Source: Candidatus Thorarchaeota archaeon
GTDB lineage: Archaea; Asgardarchaeota; Thorarchaeia; Thorarchaeales; Thorarchaeaceae
Direction of reading: 5' to 3'
Length of the DNA: 64,000 nt
Assembly (NCBI GenBank): GCA_021498125.1
Contig: JAIZWL010000008.1
Location: 43,795-107,794 of the forward strand
A model generated the notes under the pieces. It was given only the letters and a program-made list of their open reading frames with translations. It was not told where the DNA came from and did no database searches. This document shows positions 17,692 through 26,309 of the stretch, piece after piece. Numbering within the stretch: position 1 is the first letter of the stretch; each line of letters opens with the position of its first letter. A program made the position numbers and the translations under genes.

Positions 17692-18888
17692 TTGAACCTG
17701 AAAGGGAAGACTGTTGGTGTCATTGGTTTTAATGCCCGCCCGATTGCATGTTCTCTGAAGCGACTTGGCGCACGAGTCCTTGTCTCGGACTACTGGGGCG
17801 ATGACGATCTTATGGGGTGTTGTGACCAGTGGGTCTCGGTCCTACATCCACAGGCTGGTCAGAGGCAGCGTTCTCCACTGGATGCGCCTGTTCATGAATC
17901 GCTTGTCAATAATTTTCTCAGCGAATTCTCAGAGGATGTCGATTTCGTGGTTCTGGGAAGTGGCTTTGATGATCACTTTGAGACCGTGGCTTTGCTGGAG
18001 AAACAGGTTCGGATAGTCGGCAATGATTCGGCAACATTCCGGCGGGCAAGAGATCGTGGGCAACTCTCACGACTGGCCAAAACACTTGATCTTGGATACC
18101 CTCTCACGATACGAGTCGCCTCGCTGGATGAGGCAGTTACAGCAGCAGGTGACCTTGGTTATCCCTGTATACTTCGAAGGGCTATTTCTGGCGGGGGCGG
18201 AGGCATACATCTTCTCCGTGACGAGGCTTCTCTGCGAGACCTCTGGGTAGTACGTGACAACTTGGCCAAGGATGGTCTGCTGATTCAGCAATATATCTCA
18301 GGATCGGATTATAGTGCCACTGTCCTAGGCACTGGTACCAGTTCGCGGGTGATCTCTTTCCAAGGCCAATTGATTGGGATGCCTTCTGCTGGCCGGAACT
18401 GCGATTTTGTCTACTGCGGAAATTATTGGCCAACTGAAGACGAGATCCCCACTGACCTCCGGGAGACCTTCGAATCATTGGCTGCACGTCTTGGACTTCG
18501 CGGTTACAACGGAATTGATTTTGTTGTTGATGACAATGGTCGCCCCTGGCTTCTTGAGATTAATCCCCGGATAACCGGTACTCTTGAGATGTTGGAACTC
18601 GCAAGTGATGAGTCATTGATGGCACTTCATGTTCAGGCGTGTAGTGGTCAGCTTCCCTCTGATGAGGTAATTTTCAGACCTGCTGTAAAGATGATCGTCT
18701 TTGCAAGGCGCGATGGAACTGTCCCTGATCTGGCCAAGTATCCTAATACAGTGGATAGAACTCCTATAGGTGTGACAGTACAACGCGGTGATCCTATCTG
18801 TTCGATCATTGTTACAGGTCCAGACCTTCCTTCATTGTATGGACTGGCGGTAAAGACCAGCTTGGATATCCAGCAGTCTGTCCGTTGA
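17692..18888 (+). CDS. ATP-grasp domain enzyme
   Basis: 398 residues. A Rossmann-like pre-ATP-grasp domain (GKTVGVIGFNARPIACSLKR) is followed by the ATP-grasp fold. The nucleotide-binding loop GYPCILRRAISGGGGGIHLL lies near 155-175. The metal-binding GYNGIDFVVDDNGRPWLLEI and INPRITGT (about 275-300) follow. ATP-grasp enzymes join a carboxylate to an amine or thiol through an acyl-phosphate. The sequence resembles archaeal carbamoyl-phosphate-synthase-like/PylC-like ligases, but the substrate is unknown. Only TTG at 17692 is available as start, because a stop codon lies three codons upstream. The gene is divergent from the cupin gene. Confidence 0.8.
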   Translation: MNLKGKTVGVIGFNARPIACSLKRLGARVLVSDYWGDDDLMGCCDQWVSVLHPQAGQRQRSPLDAPVHESLVNNFLSEFSEDVDFVVLGSGFDDHFETVALLEKQVRIVGNDSATFRRARDRGQLSRLAKTLDLGYPLTIRVASLDEAVTAAGDLGYPCILRRAISGGGGGIHLLRDEASLRDLWVVRDNLAKDGLLIQQYISGSDYSATVLGTGTSSRVISFQGQLIGMPSAGRNCDFVYCGNYWPTEDEIPTDLRETFESLAARLGLRGYNGIDFVVDDNGRPWLLEINPRITGTLEMLELASDESLMALHVQACSGQLPSDEVIFRPAVKMIVFARRDGTVPDLAKYPNTVDRTPIGVTVQRGDPICSIIVTGPDLPSLYGLAVKTSLDIQQSVR

Positions 18889-18909
18889 TTTTTGGGGTTT
18901 CAAACGGTA

Positions 18910-19310
18910 TTACAGATCGAATATGTCAATACCTTTCTTGGTCAGTGACTTTTCCAGTTCACTAATGAAGGCGTGAAAATCGTCTAGGTGCTTGGAAACA
19001 ACCTCGGCAATTACATCCATGTTGATGCTTCCTTACGATGTGCCATGACCTTCATGAGCCTTGCTGCTTGGACCATTTGCTTGGCTGTCTGAGAACTGAT
19101 TAGCGATTTCTCTGCTAGTACTTCGAAAGGTTTGGAATATGTATAAGGAACTGCACCATTTAAGCGTCCTATAATCTTTAGTGATAAATCAATAGTTGAC
19201 TGAATGCGAACGTACATGTTCCATAAGACGTAGCTCTAAAGCTTCGAATCATGTGTGAGCATTTTTGAGCTTGCTTTTTTTACTTCTGCAAGTCGTTCAA
19301 GTGCTTGCAT
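18910..19310 (-). pseudogene. HepT-like HEPN toxin, broken by TAG and a frameshift
   Basis: Starting at ATG 19310, eight bases after the nucleotidyltransferase stop, the frame reads MQALERLAEVKK... and hits TAG at 19236-19238. It then continues with HEPN/DUF86-like sequence (IQSTIDLSLKIIGRL; KPFEVLAEKSLIS; RLMKVMAHRK). Near 19024 the match moves to another frame (MDVIAEVVSKHLDDFHAFIS) and runs to TAA at 18910. The R-x6-H active-site pattern is still visible, although the family's following Tyr is replaced. In HepT/MntA (type VII) modules HepT is an RNase toxin and MntA neutralises it by AMP-ylation. This copy is almost certainly inactive if the sequence is right. Confidence 0.75.
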
Positions 19311-19317
19311 TATAATT

Positions 19318-19716
19318 TCAATAACTCCCAAGATGTTCTCTCACTTCCTGTTTGTATAACTCGTATGATTCCTTGAAGTCAAGTCCTTCAATTAACGCAT
19401 CTGTGTAGAACTGGATGGTTAATTCTTTGTTTTTTGAAAATAATAGGATTCCCTCAGAAACGACTCTGTGTCGTAGTAATGGCGATGCATCATTAAGTAC
19501 TACTAAATCGACCTTGCACTCTACAATATCCGCATTGTTATTTAATATTTCTAGAAACTCATCTACATTGTATTTGTCAAGAAATACTGCAATATCCAGA
19601 TCACTAAGGGGATGTGTTTGACCACGTGCTACAGATTCAAAGATGTATACGAATATGACGTGATCCGCTCTCTTGAGAGCTTCTGTAATTGCTTCTATAT
19701 TCACCGGTTTTATCAT
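19318..19716 (-). CDS. MntA-like nucleotidyltransferase (antitoxin of HEPN/MNT pair)
   Basis: 132 residues of the minimal nucleotidyltransferase family. The expected signature GSxARGx(5)SDxDhhhh appears as ESVARGQTHPLSDLDIAVF. The two Asp residues that hold the metal are present, but the glycine before Ser is replaced by Glu, which may impair activity. It is followed by the broken hepT-like gene with an 8-base gap, the standard gene order of the module. With the toxin decayed, this gene may be a relic. Confidence 0.8.
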   Translation of the reverse strand: MIKPVNIEAITEALKRADHVIFVYIFESVARGQTHPLSDLDIAVFLDKYNVDEFLEILNNNADIVECKVDLVVLNDASPLLRHRVVSEGILLFSKNKELTIQFYTDALIEGLDFKESYELYKQEVREHLGSY

Positions 19717-20029
19717 ATCTTAATTATCATGTCTTATTGACGAGCTCTTTTACAGAGTCAACAAATTATGTTTGGATAGGTTGTTTCTACAGGAGCTGTA
19801 TGAAAAGTCCACAGACATAGCTTGTTCAAGTCAGAATGAATCCCGAAAAATTTCAGATTCGAACGCTAAATGATTTCATACTTTTCATAACCCCTATTTT
19901 ACTGACTTGCTACACAGCGCTGTTCCTACAATAAAATTGATATACCTAGATGTTTCGAAAGAATCATAATTCATATTGATATGAACTCTGTTTCGTATCG
20001 TGGATTGAACAATCATAAAGGTGATAATG
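19717..20029. other. Intergenic region, divergent promoters
   Basis: About 310 bases between the minus-strand MntA-like gene and the plus-strand NifX-like gene. AT-rich, with GATATACC near 19937 as a possible TATA element for the NifX-like gene. Nothing else was recognised. Confidence 0.4.
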
Positions 20030-20389
20030 ATGCGTATAGCATTTGCTTCGATAAATGAAGGCCTCGAGAGCGAGCTCTCCTCACATTTTGGTCGTTGTCC
20101 ATACTACGTCTTTGTGGATCTGGATAATGATACTGTCAAGTCAGTGACCACGAAAAATAATCCCTACTACAGTGGGCACCAGCCAGGTGTTGTGCCTCAG
20201 TTTGTGGCTCAGGAAGGTGCCAACGTGATCGTCGCAGGGGGAATGGGGCCCCGTGCAATAGATTGGTTCAATCAGTTGGGTGTGACTCCTATTACAACCG
20301 TTCCACGAAAGATTAACGCGATATTGAAAGACTACATAGAGGGAAAATTAGCAGGCGCTGAGTCTTGTAAGGATCATGACAAGTCCTGA
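20030..20389 (+). CDS. NifX/NifB-C-terminal-like cofactor-binding protein, copy 1
   Basis: About 119 residues of the dinitrogenase iron-molybdenum cofactor biosynthesis domain. Typical features are MRIAFAS, SELSSHFGRCPYYVFVD, VVPQFVAQEGANVIVAGGMG and RAIDWFNQLGV. ATG 20030 has AAAGGTG 6 bases upstream; a GTG at 20021 and ATG at 20027 are in frame. Small proteins of this family in archaea without nitrogenase are thought to bind iron-sulphur or molybdenum/tungsten clusters. A second copy at 22904-23293 and the AOR gene nearby fit a metal-cofactor role. No nif genes are visible. Confidence 0.85.
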   Translation: MRIAFASINEGLESELSSHFGRCPYYVFVDLDNDTVKSVTTKNNPYYSGHQPGVVPQFVAQEGANVIVAGGMGPRAIDWFNQLGVTPITTVPRKINAILKDYIEGKLAGAESCKDHDKS

Positions 20390-20468
20390 GATAAGCATCA
20401 GTATTGAGACCGTCAGTTTTCAAATCGTGTTGAGTTGTTCATTTTATTTACTTGGAGTATCTCAACAT

Positions 20469-20981
20469 CTATTTTATTTTTCGCCAGTATGAATGTGGGT
20501 AGTGGTATGAATGATCAATCTGAACTCGCCATTTCTGTCCACAGATCTTGCATCTGACGGTGACTACCTCATCATAAGATACGCTTCTTGATTTTCTGTA
20601 ACTCAGCTGTTCGAGATCCTCTTGATTTGGAGGAGTATTGAATCGATTGCTACCATAGATGCTACAGTTACATTTCCCGCCCTCTTCAGCATGCTTAAGG
20701 AGTGCATATAAGAAACCGTATTGTCCGAGATACACGCTCTTCCATACTTTACGGAGACTACGTAATTTTGGTAGTGCCGACACATCTCTATACACGGCAA
20801 GTAACTCAAAGGCCTCTGATACAATCATTCTATGTTTCCGGTACGATATATTTTTGATCACCCATCGTGCTACATCCAAGAGCTCCTCTATTCGCTCTCT
20901 GTCAGTCAAGCGAAAAAATTTGATCGGGCCGATCTTTCCTGTCATGACCTCTTCTTTGAATTGTTTTTTCAAACTCGCCAT
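20469..20981 (-). CDS. Zinc-binding protein of unknown function (170 aa)
   Basis: An N-terminal helical region (residues 1-105) resembles HEAT-like helices (VARWVIKNISYRKHR, EAFELLAVYRDVSALPKL). A CxC (CNC, about 112-114) and a later CKICGQKW motif (about 150) would together make a zinc site. The C-terminus is rich in aromatic and His residues (DHSYHYPHSYW). A full-length paralogue with two in-frame TAG codons lies immediately upstream (21094-21645). I do not recognise the family. Confidence 0.7.
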   Translation of the reverse strand: MASLKKQFKEEVMTGKIGPIKFFRLTDRERIEELLDVARWVIKNISYRKHRMIVSEAFELLAVYRDVSALPKLRSLRKVWKSVYLGQYGFLYALLKHAEEGGKCNCSIYGSNRFNTPPNQEDLEQLSYRKSRSVSYDEVVTVRCKICGQKWRVQIDHSYHYPHSYWRKIK

Positions 20982-21093
20982 GTAATTTATTCAGTCGGCG
21001 GTATACAAAAGCATTAGCTGGTTATATCAATGCCATCTTATCCCTGACTGTGAGTAGGTCACGGTTTAGTATAGTCCTACGTCTCAACCTCTG

Positions 21094-21645
21094 TCACTCT
21101 GTGTCAGGTTGTTGGTCCAAATTATCATCGTAGATGTCCGCGTGCACCTGTTCAGCTTTTGACCAGTGCGAATGCGGATAATGATAGAGCTAGTCTATTC
21201 CGACATCCCACACCTGCCCACAGATCTCGCATCTGACGGTGATCACATCATCTATGAACTCATCCTCGCTGGCCTGTTGATTCAGTATCTCAAGATCCTC
21301 TTGGTATGGTGGGACATTAAATGATGCATCAGAATAGACATTACAATTGCACTTGGCCCCCGCCTCCGCATTCTCTAAGAGGGCAAGCAGGTAGGCATGC
21401 TGACGAATATAGATATTTTTCTAGATTGGTCGAAGATCACGCAGTATTGGAAGTACCGAGAGGTCGCGTGCAGAAGCAAGAATTTCAAAAGCCTCATGAA
21501 TGATCTCTCTGTGGGTCTCGTAATCGAGATTGGTGACAGCCCATCGTGCAACATCAAGTAATTCTTCATCTATCTTGACATCGCGTCCACGAAAGAATGT
21601 GTATGGGCTGATCTTCCCGGATAGGACCTCTTGAAATCGTTCCAT
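21094..21645 (-). pseudogene. Paralogue of the 170-aa zinc protein, interrupted by two TAG codons
   Basis: Reading from ATG 21645, the frame matches the neighbouring 20469-20981 protein throughout (DVARWAVTNLDYETHREI, AFEILASARDLSVLP, CNCNVYSDASFNVPPYQEDL, TVRCEICGQVW, YHYPHSHW). There is TAG at 21421-21423, where the paralogue has Trp, and TAG at 21190-21192, where it has His or Ser. The frame ends at TGA 21094. No frameshift is needed, so decay is recent, or the amber codons are read through. TAG is used as an ordinary terminator elsewhere in the window, for example at 15896 and 24265. Confidence 0.75.
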
Positions 21646-21793
21646 TAAGTTGGCCCTGCTATCCGTTTAAGCTCTTGGGACATAAATCTTGGTTGAACAT
21701 TGTACCGTTTGTTTTTAGACCTGTGACTATGATGGGGGTTTCGTCCCGTATTTTTATTCTTGAAAAAGAAAAAAGAATGAGTGATCTTCTCAC

Positions 21794-22684
21794 TCATCTT
21801 TTAAATTTTGAGAATACTATTAGAATGATCACGAGTACGACCGCTGCTCCACCGCCTAGTGTAAATATCGAGAGTGAACCGAAGCTCACCGAGTCACCAT
21901 CACCGGCTGTTGTTGTATCTGATGTTGGACTCATGGTGGAGGTCGTGCCTGCAGTATGAGCAAACGAGATCGTAATGAGTTCAGACACGGCCCAATTCCC
22001 GAGGTTGTCACTGGCATAGATCTTAAAGTAGATTGTCTGGCCGTCTAACAACGATCCCAAGCTCTTGCTATAGACCATTGTTGAATCGTCATAGGACATC
22101 GACTGGTTTGTCCATGTGCTTCCATCATATGATACTGCAAGCTTTACTTCCGCGACCCCATAAGGATCTCCAATACTTGCATAGGCTGTTATCTCATCAC
22201 CAGGCTCCGGTTCATCTGGTGTGTACCATAGGACTATCTCTGGGCCTTCCTGATCAATACGGCCCGTGATATACGAGTAGGTGTCTGAGATGCCCCAGTT
22301 CCCAAGAGAATCATTGGCATACGCCTTGTATGTGACGTTTGTCCCAACATCGGTTGGTGGCAGCTTTGCAGTATATGTACTGCCGTCTGCTTTGTCTGCG
22401 GTCTTGTTGGTCCAGCTTCCACTGCTAGAGGTCTTGTATGATAGAATGACCGTGTCCACACCATCGACATCGACAGCTGTGATCGATACTGTTGGTTCAT
22501 CACTTACTCTTGGCTCTGCCGGATCTATTGAGAGTGTGAGTGTTGGTCCCTGATCGTCAGCCAAGACGTGTTTTATGCGTTGGTCTACTGGTGCTGAACT
22601 CGTCATTGGTGACGCATTAAATGTCACAGCTCCCAAAAAAAGCAGGCCAACCACTAACCCCAAATACAAAATTTGCGGTCTCAT
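21794..22684 (-). CDS. Membrane-anchored protein with two Ig-like repeats
   Basis: 296 residues: signal peptide (ILYLGLVVGLLFLGAVTF), two tandem beta-sandwich repeats of about 95 residues, a short Thr/Ser linker and a C-terminal membrane helix with KFKR tail. Repeat 1 runs from GPTLTLSIDPAEPRVSDEP to YKAYANDSLGNWGISDTYSY. Repeat 2 runs from GPEIVLWYTPDEPEPGDE to FKIYASDNLGNWAVSELITI. The paired ends YxAYANDSLGNW and FKIYASDNLGNW show the duplication. It shares its anchor design with the other surface proteins here. The ligand is unknown. Confidence 0.8.
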   Translation of the reverse strand: MRPQILYLGLVVGLLFLGAVTFNASPMTSSAPVDQRIKHVLADDQGPTLTLSIDPAEPRVSDEPTVSITAVDVDGVDTVILSYKTSSSGSWTNKTADKADGSTYTAKLPPTDVGTNVTYKAYANDSLGNWGISDTYSYITGRIDQEGPEIVLWYTPDEPEPGDEITAYASIGDPYGVAEVKLAVSYDGSTWTNQSMSYDDSTMVYSKSLGSLLDGQTIYFKIYASDNLGNWAVSELITISFAHTAGTTSTMSPTSDTTTAGDGDSVSFGSLSIFTLGGGAAVVLVIILIVFSKFKR

Positions 22685-22903
22685 TGCATGTCGCCTTTTG
22701 TTGCTACGTTTTAGTTTGTTGTCCCCCTATCTTACAATATTTGATGTAAACATTTTGTTTTATGACAATAAGAAACTATATTTTAATCAAGTGGCCGATT
22801 GACAACTGTGCATATGTGAAGATTGATATTTGGAAATCAACACGCTCCTTACCTGTTTAAGGACCGATTGAAAGTCCAAATCATATTACGAGAGTTGATT
22901 GAA

Positions 22904-23293
22904 ATGACCATACTCGCACTGGCTTCACTTGGACAAGACCTCGAGAGTGAACTGTCACCACACTTTGGCCGTTGTCCCTACTACGTCTTTGTAGACATTC
23001 AGGACAACAAAGTGACCGATATTTGGGTCAAGCATAGTCCCTTCTTTGATGGACATGGCCCCGGAGACGTTCCGCAGTTCATCGCACGATCTGGCGCAAA
23101 CGTCATTATTGCAGGTGGTATGGGCATGCGTGCCATTGATTGGTTCCAGCAACTTGGAGTGAACCCTGTGACAACGCAACCGCGCAAGATCAACGACATT
23201 GTGAACGACTATATTGCCGGAAAATTAGAAGGCGCTGAGTCCTGCGCAGAGAGCAAAGAGCATGCACGTACTGGCCACGTACACCATCACTAA
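22904..23293 (+). CDS. NifX/NifB-C-terminal-like cofactor-binding protein, copy 2
   Basis: About 129 residues from ATG 22904, where similarity to copy 1 begins; a start at 22823 would add an unsupported 27-residue leader. Shared segments are ESELSPHFGRCPYYVFVD, DVPQFIARSGANVIIAGGMG, RAIDWFQQLGV and KLEGAESC. Unlike copy 1 it ends in a His-rich tail (HARTGHVHHH) that could bind metal. It is followed on the same strand by the zinc-knuckle protein and the AOR gene, consistent with metal-cofactor handling. Confidence 0.85.
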   Translation: MTILALASLGQDLESELSPHFGRCPYYVFVDIQDNKVTDIWVKHSPFFDGHGPGDVPQFIARSGANVIIAGGMGMRAIDWFQQLGVNPVTTQPRKINDIVNDYIAGKLEGAESCAESKEHARTGHVHHH

Positions 23294-23356
23294 ATTGTCC
23301 GTGTCCGATAGACGTATCATTGGCATTACCTACATTGAGTTACTGGTCAGGTACTT

Positions 23357-24265
23357 ATGAGAAGGCCTCATGCAATGATGGATGACCGCAAACGAATGAT
23401 TCGCGAGAAGATTCAGCAGCTGCAGCCCGGAAGCCAATCTCCCTCCGGACGTTACTGGTGTGTGACCTGCAAGAAGATGTTTCGACTTGATAGACCACAG
23501 TGCCCTTACATGACGGGAATGTGCGTGAACACACCAATTGCAATTGAGAACTTGCCTCCGGAGTCCACAGAGAGCCTTGAAAAATTTGGACTATTCTACC
23601 CGAAGATACCGCAGATTCTGATGGCGGAGATTCTTGAGCAGCAGGCCTCGATCTTAGGGATCGGTTCAGCATTAGCCAAGACGTATCTGTCCTTTCTCAA
23701 AGACTGGCATGTAAAGTATCAAGAGCAGCCTATGCAGACATTGAAGAGTTTTATCTTGTTAGTCACGGGTTGTGAGACCGCTCAGCGCGTCAGTACTTCT
23801 GACATCACTTTTGTGATTCTCGATGTCGAAAAATTATGGAGCAAAACAATTCTGTTTACTGTTCTTGAAGAGGCATTATCACTTTTACGTGAAGAGCTTG
23901 CTGTTGCCCAAGAAATTCATATCGATTCGATCGAGATTGTTGGAAACCGTGACATTGGTAAATACTTTTGCAAGAAGTGTGGAATGTTCTTCGAGTTTGG
24001 CCTTGTAAAAGATGAGGTCACCTGTCCGCTGATGTCGCAAAAGTGTATGTTCTGGCCGCAGTCGATTGAGAGATCCTCCTATAATGTGAGGCAGCTCCTA
24101 CGAGTCTACAATATTACTCCAGATATCTATGCCCGCCTCTTTGCCGTTCTCGAATTCGATAATGCCTCAGTTCGAAAGCGGCTGCGCGAATTACTCGAGA
24201 CCGATTGGCACTTTAAAGTCGAAGATCGAGACCTTGAAGATATCTCGGTTGCATTGGGTGTGTAG
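23357..24265 (+). CDS. Protein with duplicated CxxC-CPxMxxxC zinc knuckles
   Basis: 302 residues. The N-terminal part has WCVTCKKMFRLDRPQCPYMTG followed by MC (about 34-56). A second copy in the C-terminal half has FCKKCGMFFEFGLVKDEVTC followed by PLMSQKC. Each can supply four Cys ligands for zinc or an iron-sulphur site. Between them is a helical region (about 75-190), and a helical tail follows. The internal duplication is plain. The family was not recognised. It lies 60 bases after a NifX-like gene and about 150 bases before the AOR gene, so a role with that redox enzyme is possible but unproven. Confidence 0.7.
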   Translation: MRRPHAMMDDRKRMIREKIQQLQPGSQSPSGRYWCVTCKKMFRLDRPQCPYMTGMCVNTPIAIENLPPESTESLEKFGLFYPKIPQILMAEILEQQASILGIGSALAKTYLSFLKDWHVKYQEQPMQTLKSFILLVTGCETAQRVSTSDITFVILDVEKLWSKTILFTVLEEALSLLREELAVAQEIHIDSIEIVGNRDIGKYFCKKCGMFFEFGLVKDEVTCPLMSQKCMFWPQSIERSSYNVRQLLRVYNITPDIYARLFAVLEFDNASVRKRLRELLETDWHFKVEDRDLEDISVALGV

Positions 24266-24330
24266 CTATTTTTCAATACACCTCGCCCTCACTCCCCCCA
24301 AGGAACATCAATCAGGATTCGAATCTTTAT

Positions 24331-24378
24331 TCGATATGCATGATGAAACATATCGATATGTCCTTGCGATTCATATCG
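24331..24378. promoter_or_regulatory. CGATATG/CATATCG palindrome cluster upstream of AOR
   Basis: A perfect 14-base palindrome ACATATCGATATGT at 24348-24361 is flanked by CGATATG at 24332-24338 and CATATCG at 24372-24378, giving four half-sites in 48 bases. The AOR start codon is at 24421. This looks like an operator for a dimeric regulator of the AOR-MoaD genes; the regulator is not known. Confidence 0.5.
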
Positions 24379-24420
24379 TTTATTAGGGACGGACACAATA
24401 CCATTAGAAGAGGTGGAAAT

Positions 24421-26214
24421 ATGTCGCGACTGCTTCGTATCGATATGAGCAGCCTGTCGCACAAGTGGATGGATGTCCCTAGCAAGTATAGTGACTTTGC
24501 GGGACGGGCCTTTACCTCTTCAGTACTCAGTGATGAGGTGGACCCGACATGCGATCCCCTTCGAGAAGGGAACAAGATCGTCATATCCCCCGGACTACTG
24601 GCTGGAACATCTGCTCCCTCTTCTGGGCGCCTGAGCATAGGTGCAAAGTCGCCGCTCACGGGCGGTATCAAGGAGAGTAATGCAGGTGGACTGACCGGAA
24701 CCCGACTCGGTCAACTTGGTATTCGTGGGATCATTATTGAAGGGATGCCCCCCGCTGGTACAACAGACTGGTACAGTATTTATATTTCAAAAGATAAATG
24801 TGAGATCTTCAAGTCTAATGAATGGGCCGGCATTGGCCTCTATGAGCTGATCAAGAAAATCTGGGACAAATATCCCGGTCGCCCCGGAGTCATCGGGTGC
24901 GGGATCGCTGGCCAACGGCTCCATATTGGTGCTGGGATCTTCGGGAATAACATGGAAAACTCGGATCCGGGCAGATTCGCAGGACGAGGCGGACTGGGTG
25001 CTGTCATGGGATCCAAGAGGATCATTGCGATCATCAGTGATGGTCGTGGTGGTGAGGGACCTAAGCCCAAGGACAAAGAGCGTTTTGATCGCGGGCGGAA
25101 AGCACTTACTGAAGCCTTGCAGAATCACCCTGTCACCGGTCGTCTCACTGATGATGAGGGCAAGCCCTTTGGTGGCCTTGCCAACTACGGAACTAATATT
25201 CTACAAAATATTATCAGCGAGGCTGGTGGACTCCCCACTCACGGATTTAGAGATGGCAGATTCAAGGGTGCAGCCAAGATCTCAGGTGAGGCAGTACACG
25301 AACTTGTTGACAAGACCCGAGAAAAATTCGGTGATGCTGCCGAGGGAAAGTATGGTCATCCCTGTCATCCCGGTTGTGTGATGGCATGTTCGAACGTGGT
25401 GCCGTATGAAGACACTGGGAAGTTACAAGTCGGTCCACTAGAGTATGAATCGGCTTGGGCGCTGGGTGCAAACCTCGATATCGATTCTCTTCACGACGTT
25501 GCTGAACTGAATCGTCTATGTAATGATCTCGGACTTGATACTATTGAGACCGGGAATACTCTGGCTATGATGATGGAGGGCGGTCTCTTGGAGTTTGGTG
25601 ATGGCCCCGGTGCGATCGCCGCACTGAAGGAGGCCTATGATCCAAAGTCACCGATCGGTCGGCTCATCTGTTCGGGCACTCTTATTGCGGGCCGGACTCT
25701 GGGCGTCACCCGTATCCCTGTTGTGAAGGGTCAGGCACTTCCTGCTTATGATCCACGTCCGATCCGAGGTATCGGTGTCACCTACGCAACGACTCCCATG
25801 GGAGCAGACCACACCGCCGGATACACTATTGCCGCAGAGATTCTTGGTGTCAAGGGGAAGATTTCAGATCCTCGTGACCTCAAGAAGGCTGACCTGTCCC
25901 GCGCATTTCAGGCAACAACTGCGTACATCGACTCTGTTGGGTATTGTCTGTTCATCGCCTTTGCAATACTTGACAACGATGATGGCTTCCAGGGAATGGT
26001 CGATACCGTTAATGGGTTCCTTGGAAAAGAGATCGATGTCACGGAATACGGACTTGCTGTCATCAAGAAGGAACGCGAGTTCAACCGCCGTGCCGGATTC
26101 ACAGAGAAGGACGATCGGCTACCTGAGTTCTTCAGGACTGAGCCCTTGCCTCCTCACAACGTCACCTTTGACGTGACCGACGAGGAACTGGACGCAGTAT
26201 TCAAGGACTTGTGA
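24421..26214 (+). CDS. aor: Tungsten-dependent aldehyde:ferredoxin oxidoreductase
   Basis: 597 residues from ATG 24421 (AGGTGG 6 bases upstream; an in-frame ATG at 24340 lacks such support). The N-terminal AOR domain starts MSRLLRIDMSS and includes RLSIGAKSPLTGGIKESNAG and GRFAGRGGLGAVMGSKR, the tungstopterin-binding parts. Cluster ligands appear as Cys315, Cys319 and Cys323 (CHPGCVMAC) with a fourth likely at Cys509 (VGYCLF). The enzyme oxidises aldehydes to acids and passes electrons to ferredoxin in the cytoplasm. The following MoaD-like genes would supply sulphur for its pterin cofactor. Which aldehyde is used cannot be told. Confidence 0.93.
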   Translation: MSRLLRIDMSSLSHKWMDVPSKYSDFAGRAFTSSVLSDEVDPTCDPLREGNKIVISPGLLAGTSAPSSGRLSIGAKSPLTGGIKESNAGGLTGTRLGQLGIRGIIIEGMPPAGTTDWYSIYISKDKCEIFKSNEWAGIGLYELIKKIWDKYPGRPGVIGCGIAGQRLHIGAGIFGNNMENSDPGRFAGRGGLGAVMGSKRIIAIISDGRGGEGPKPKDKERFDRGRKALTEALQNHPVTGRLTDDEGKPFGGLANYGTNILQNIISEAGGLPTHGFRDGRFKGAAKISGEAVHELVDKTREKFGDAAEGKYGHPCHPGCVMACSNVVPYEDTGKLQVGPLEYESAWALGANLDIDSLHDVAELNRLCNDLGLDTIETGNTLAMMMEGGLLEFGDGPGAIAALKEAYDPKSPIGRLICSGTLIAGRTLGVTRIPVVKGQALPAYDPRPIRGIGVTYATTPMGADHTAGYTIAAEILGVKGKISDPRDLKKADLSRAFQATTAYIDSVGYCLFIAFAILDNDDGFQGMVDTVNGFLGKEIDVTEYGLAVIKKEREFNRRAGFTEKDDRLPEFFRTEPLPPHNVTFDVTDEELDAVFKDL

Positions 26215-26224
26215 GAATAGTATA

Positions 26225-26252
26225 GGGGGTCTCGGCCCCCTCCCTCTTTTTC
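26225..26252 (+). terminator. Hairpin terminator after AOR
   Basis: GGGGG at 26225-26229 pairs with CCCCC at 26236-26240 around a 6-base loop. A pyrimidine-rich stretch with TTTTT at 26247-26251 follows. It lies 11 bases after the AOR stop. It would cut off or reduce readthrough into the MoaD-like genes. Confidence 0.55.
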
Positions 26253-26309
26253 TATAGACGGTTTTTGTTATTTCACATGTTTTAATTATGATCGCCGTAT
26301 TGTTCTCTT

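Noticed and set aside
21094..21645. Pyrrolysine coding at the TAG codons
   Set aside because: No pyl genes are visible, the residues replaced are Trp and His/Ser, and TAG ends other genes here. Kept only as a testable alternative.
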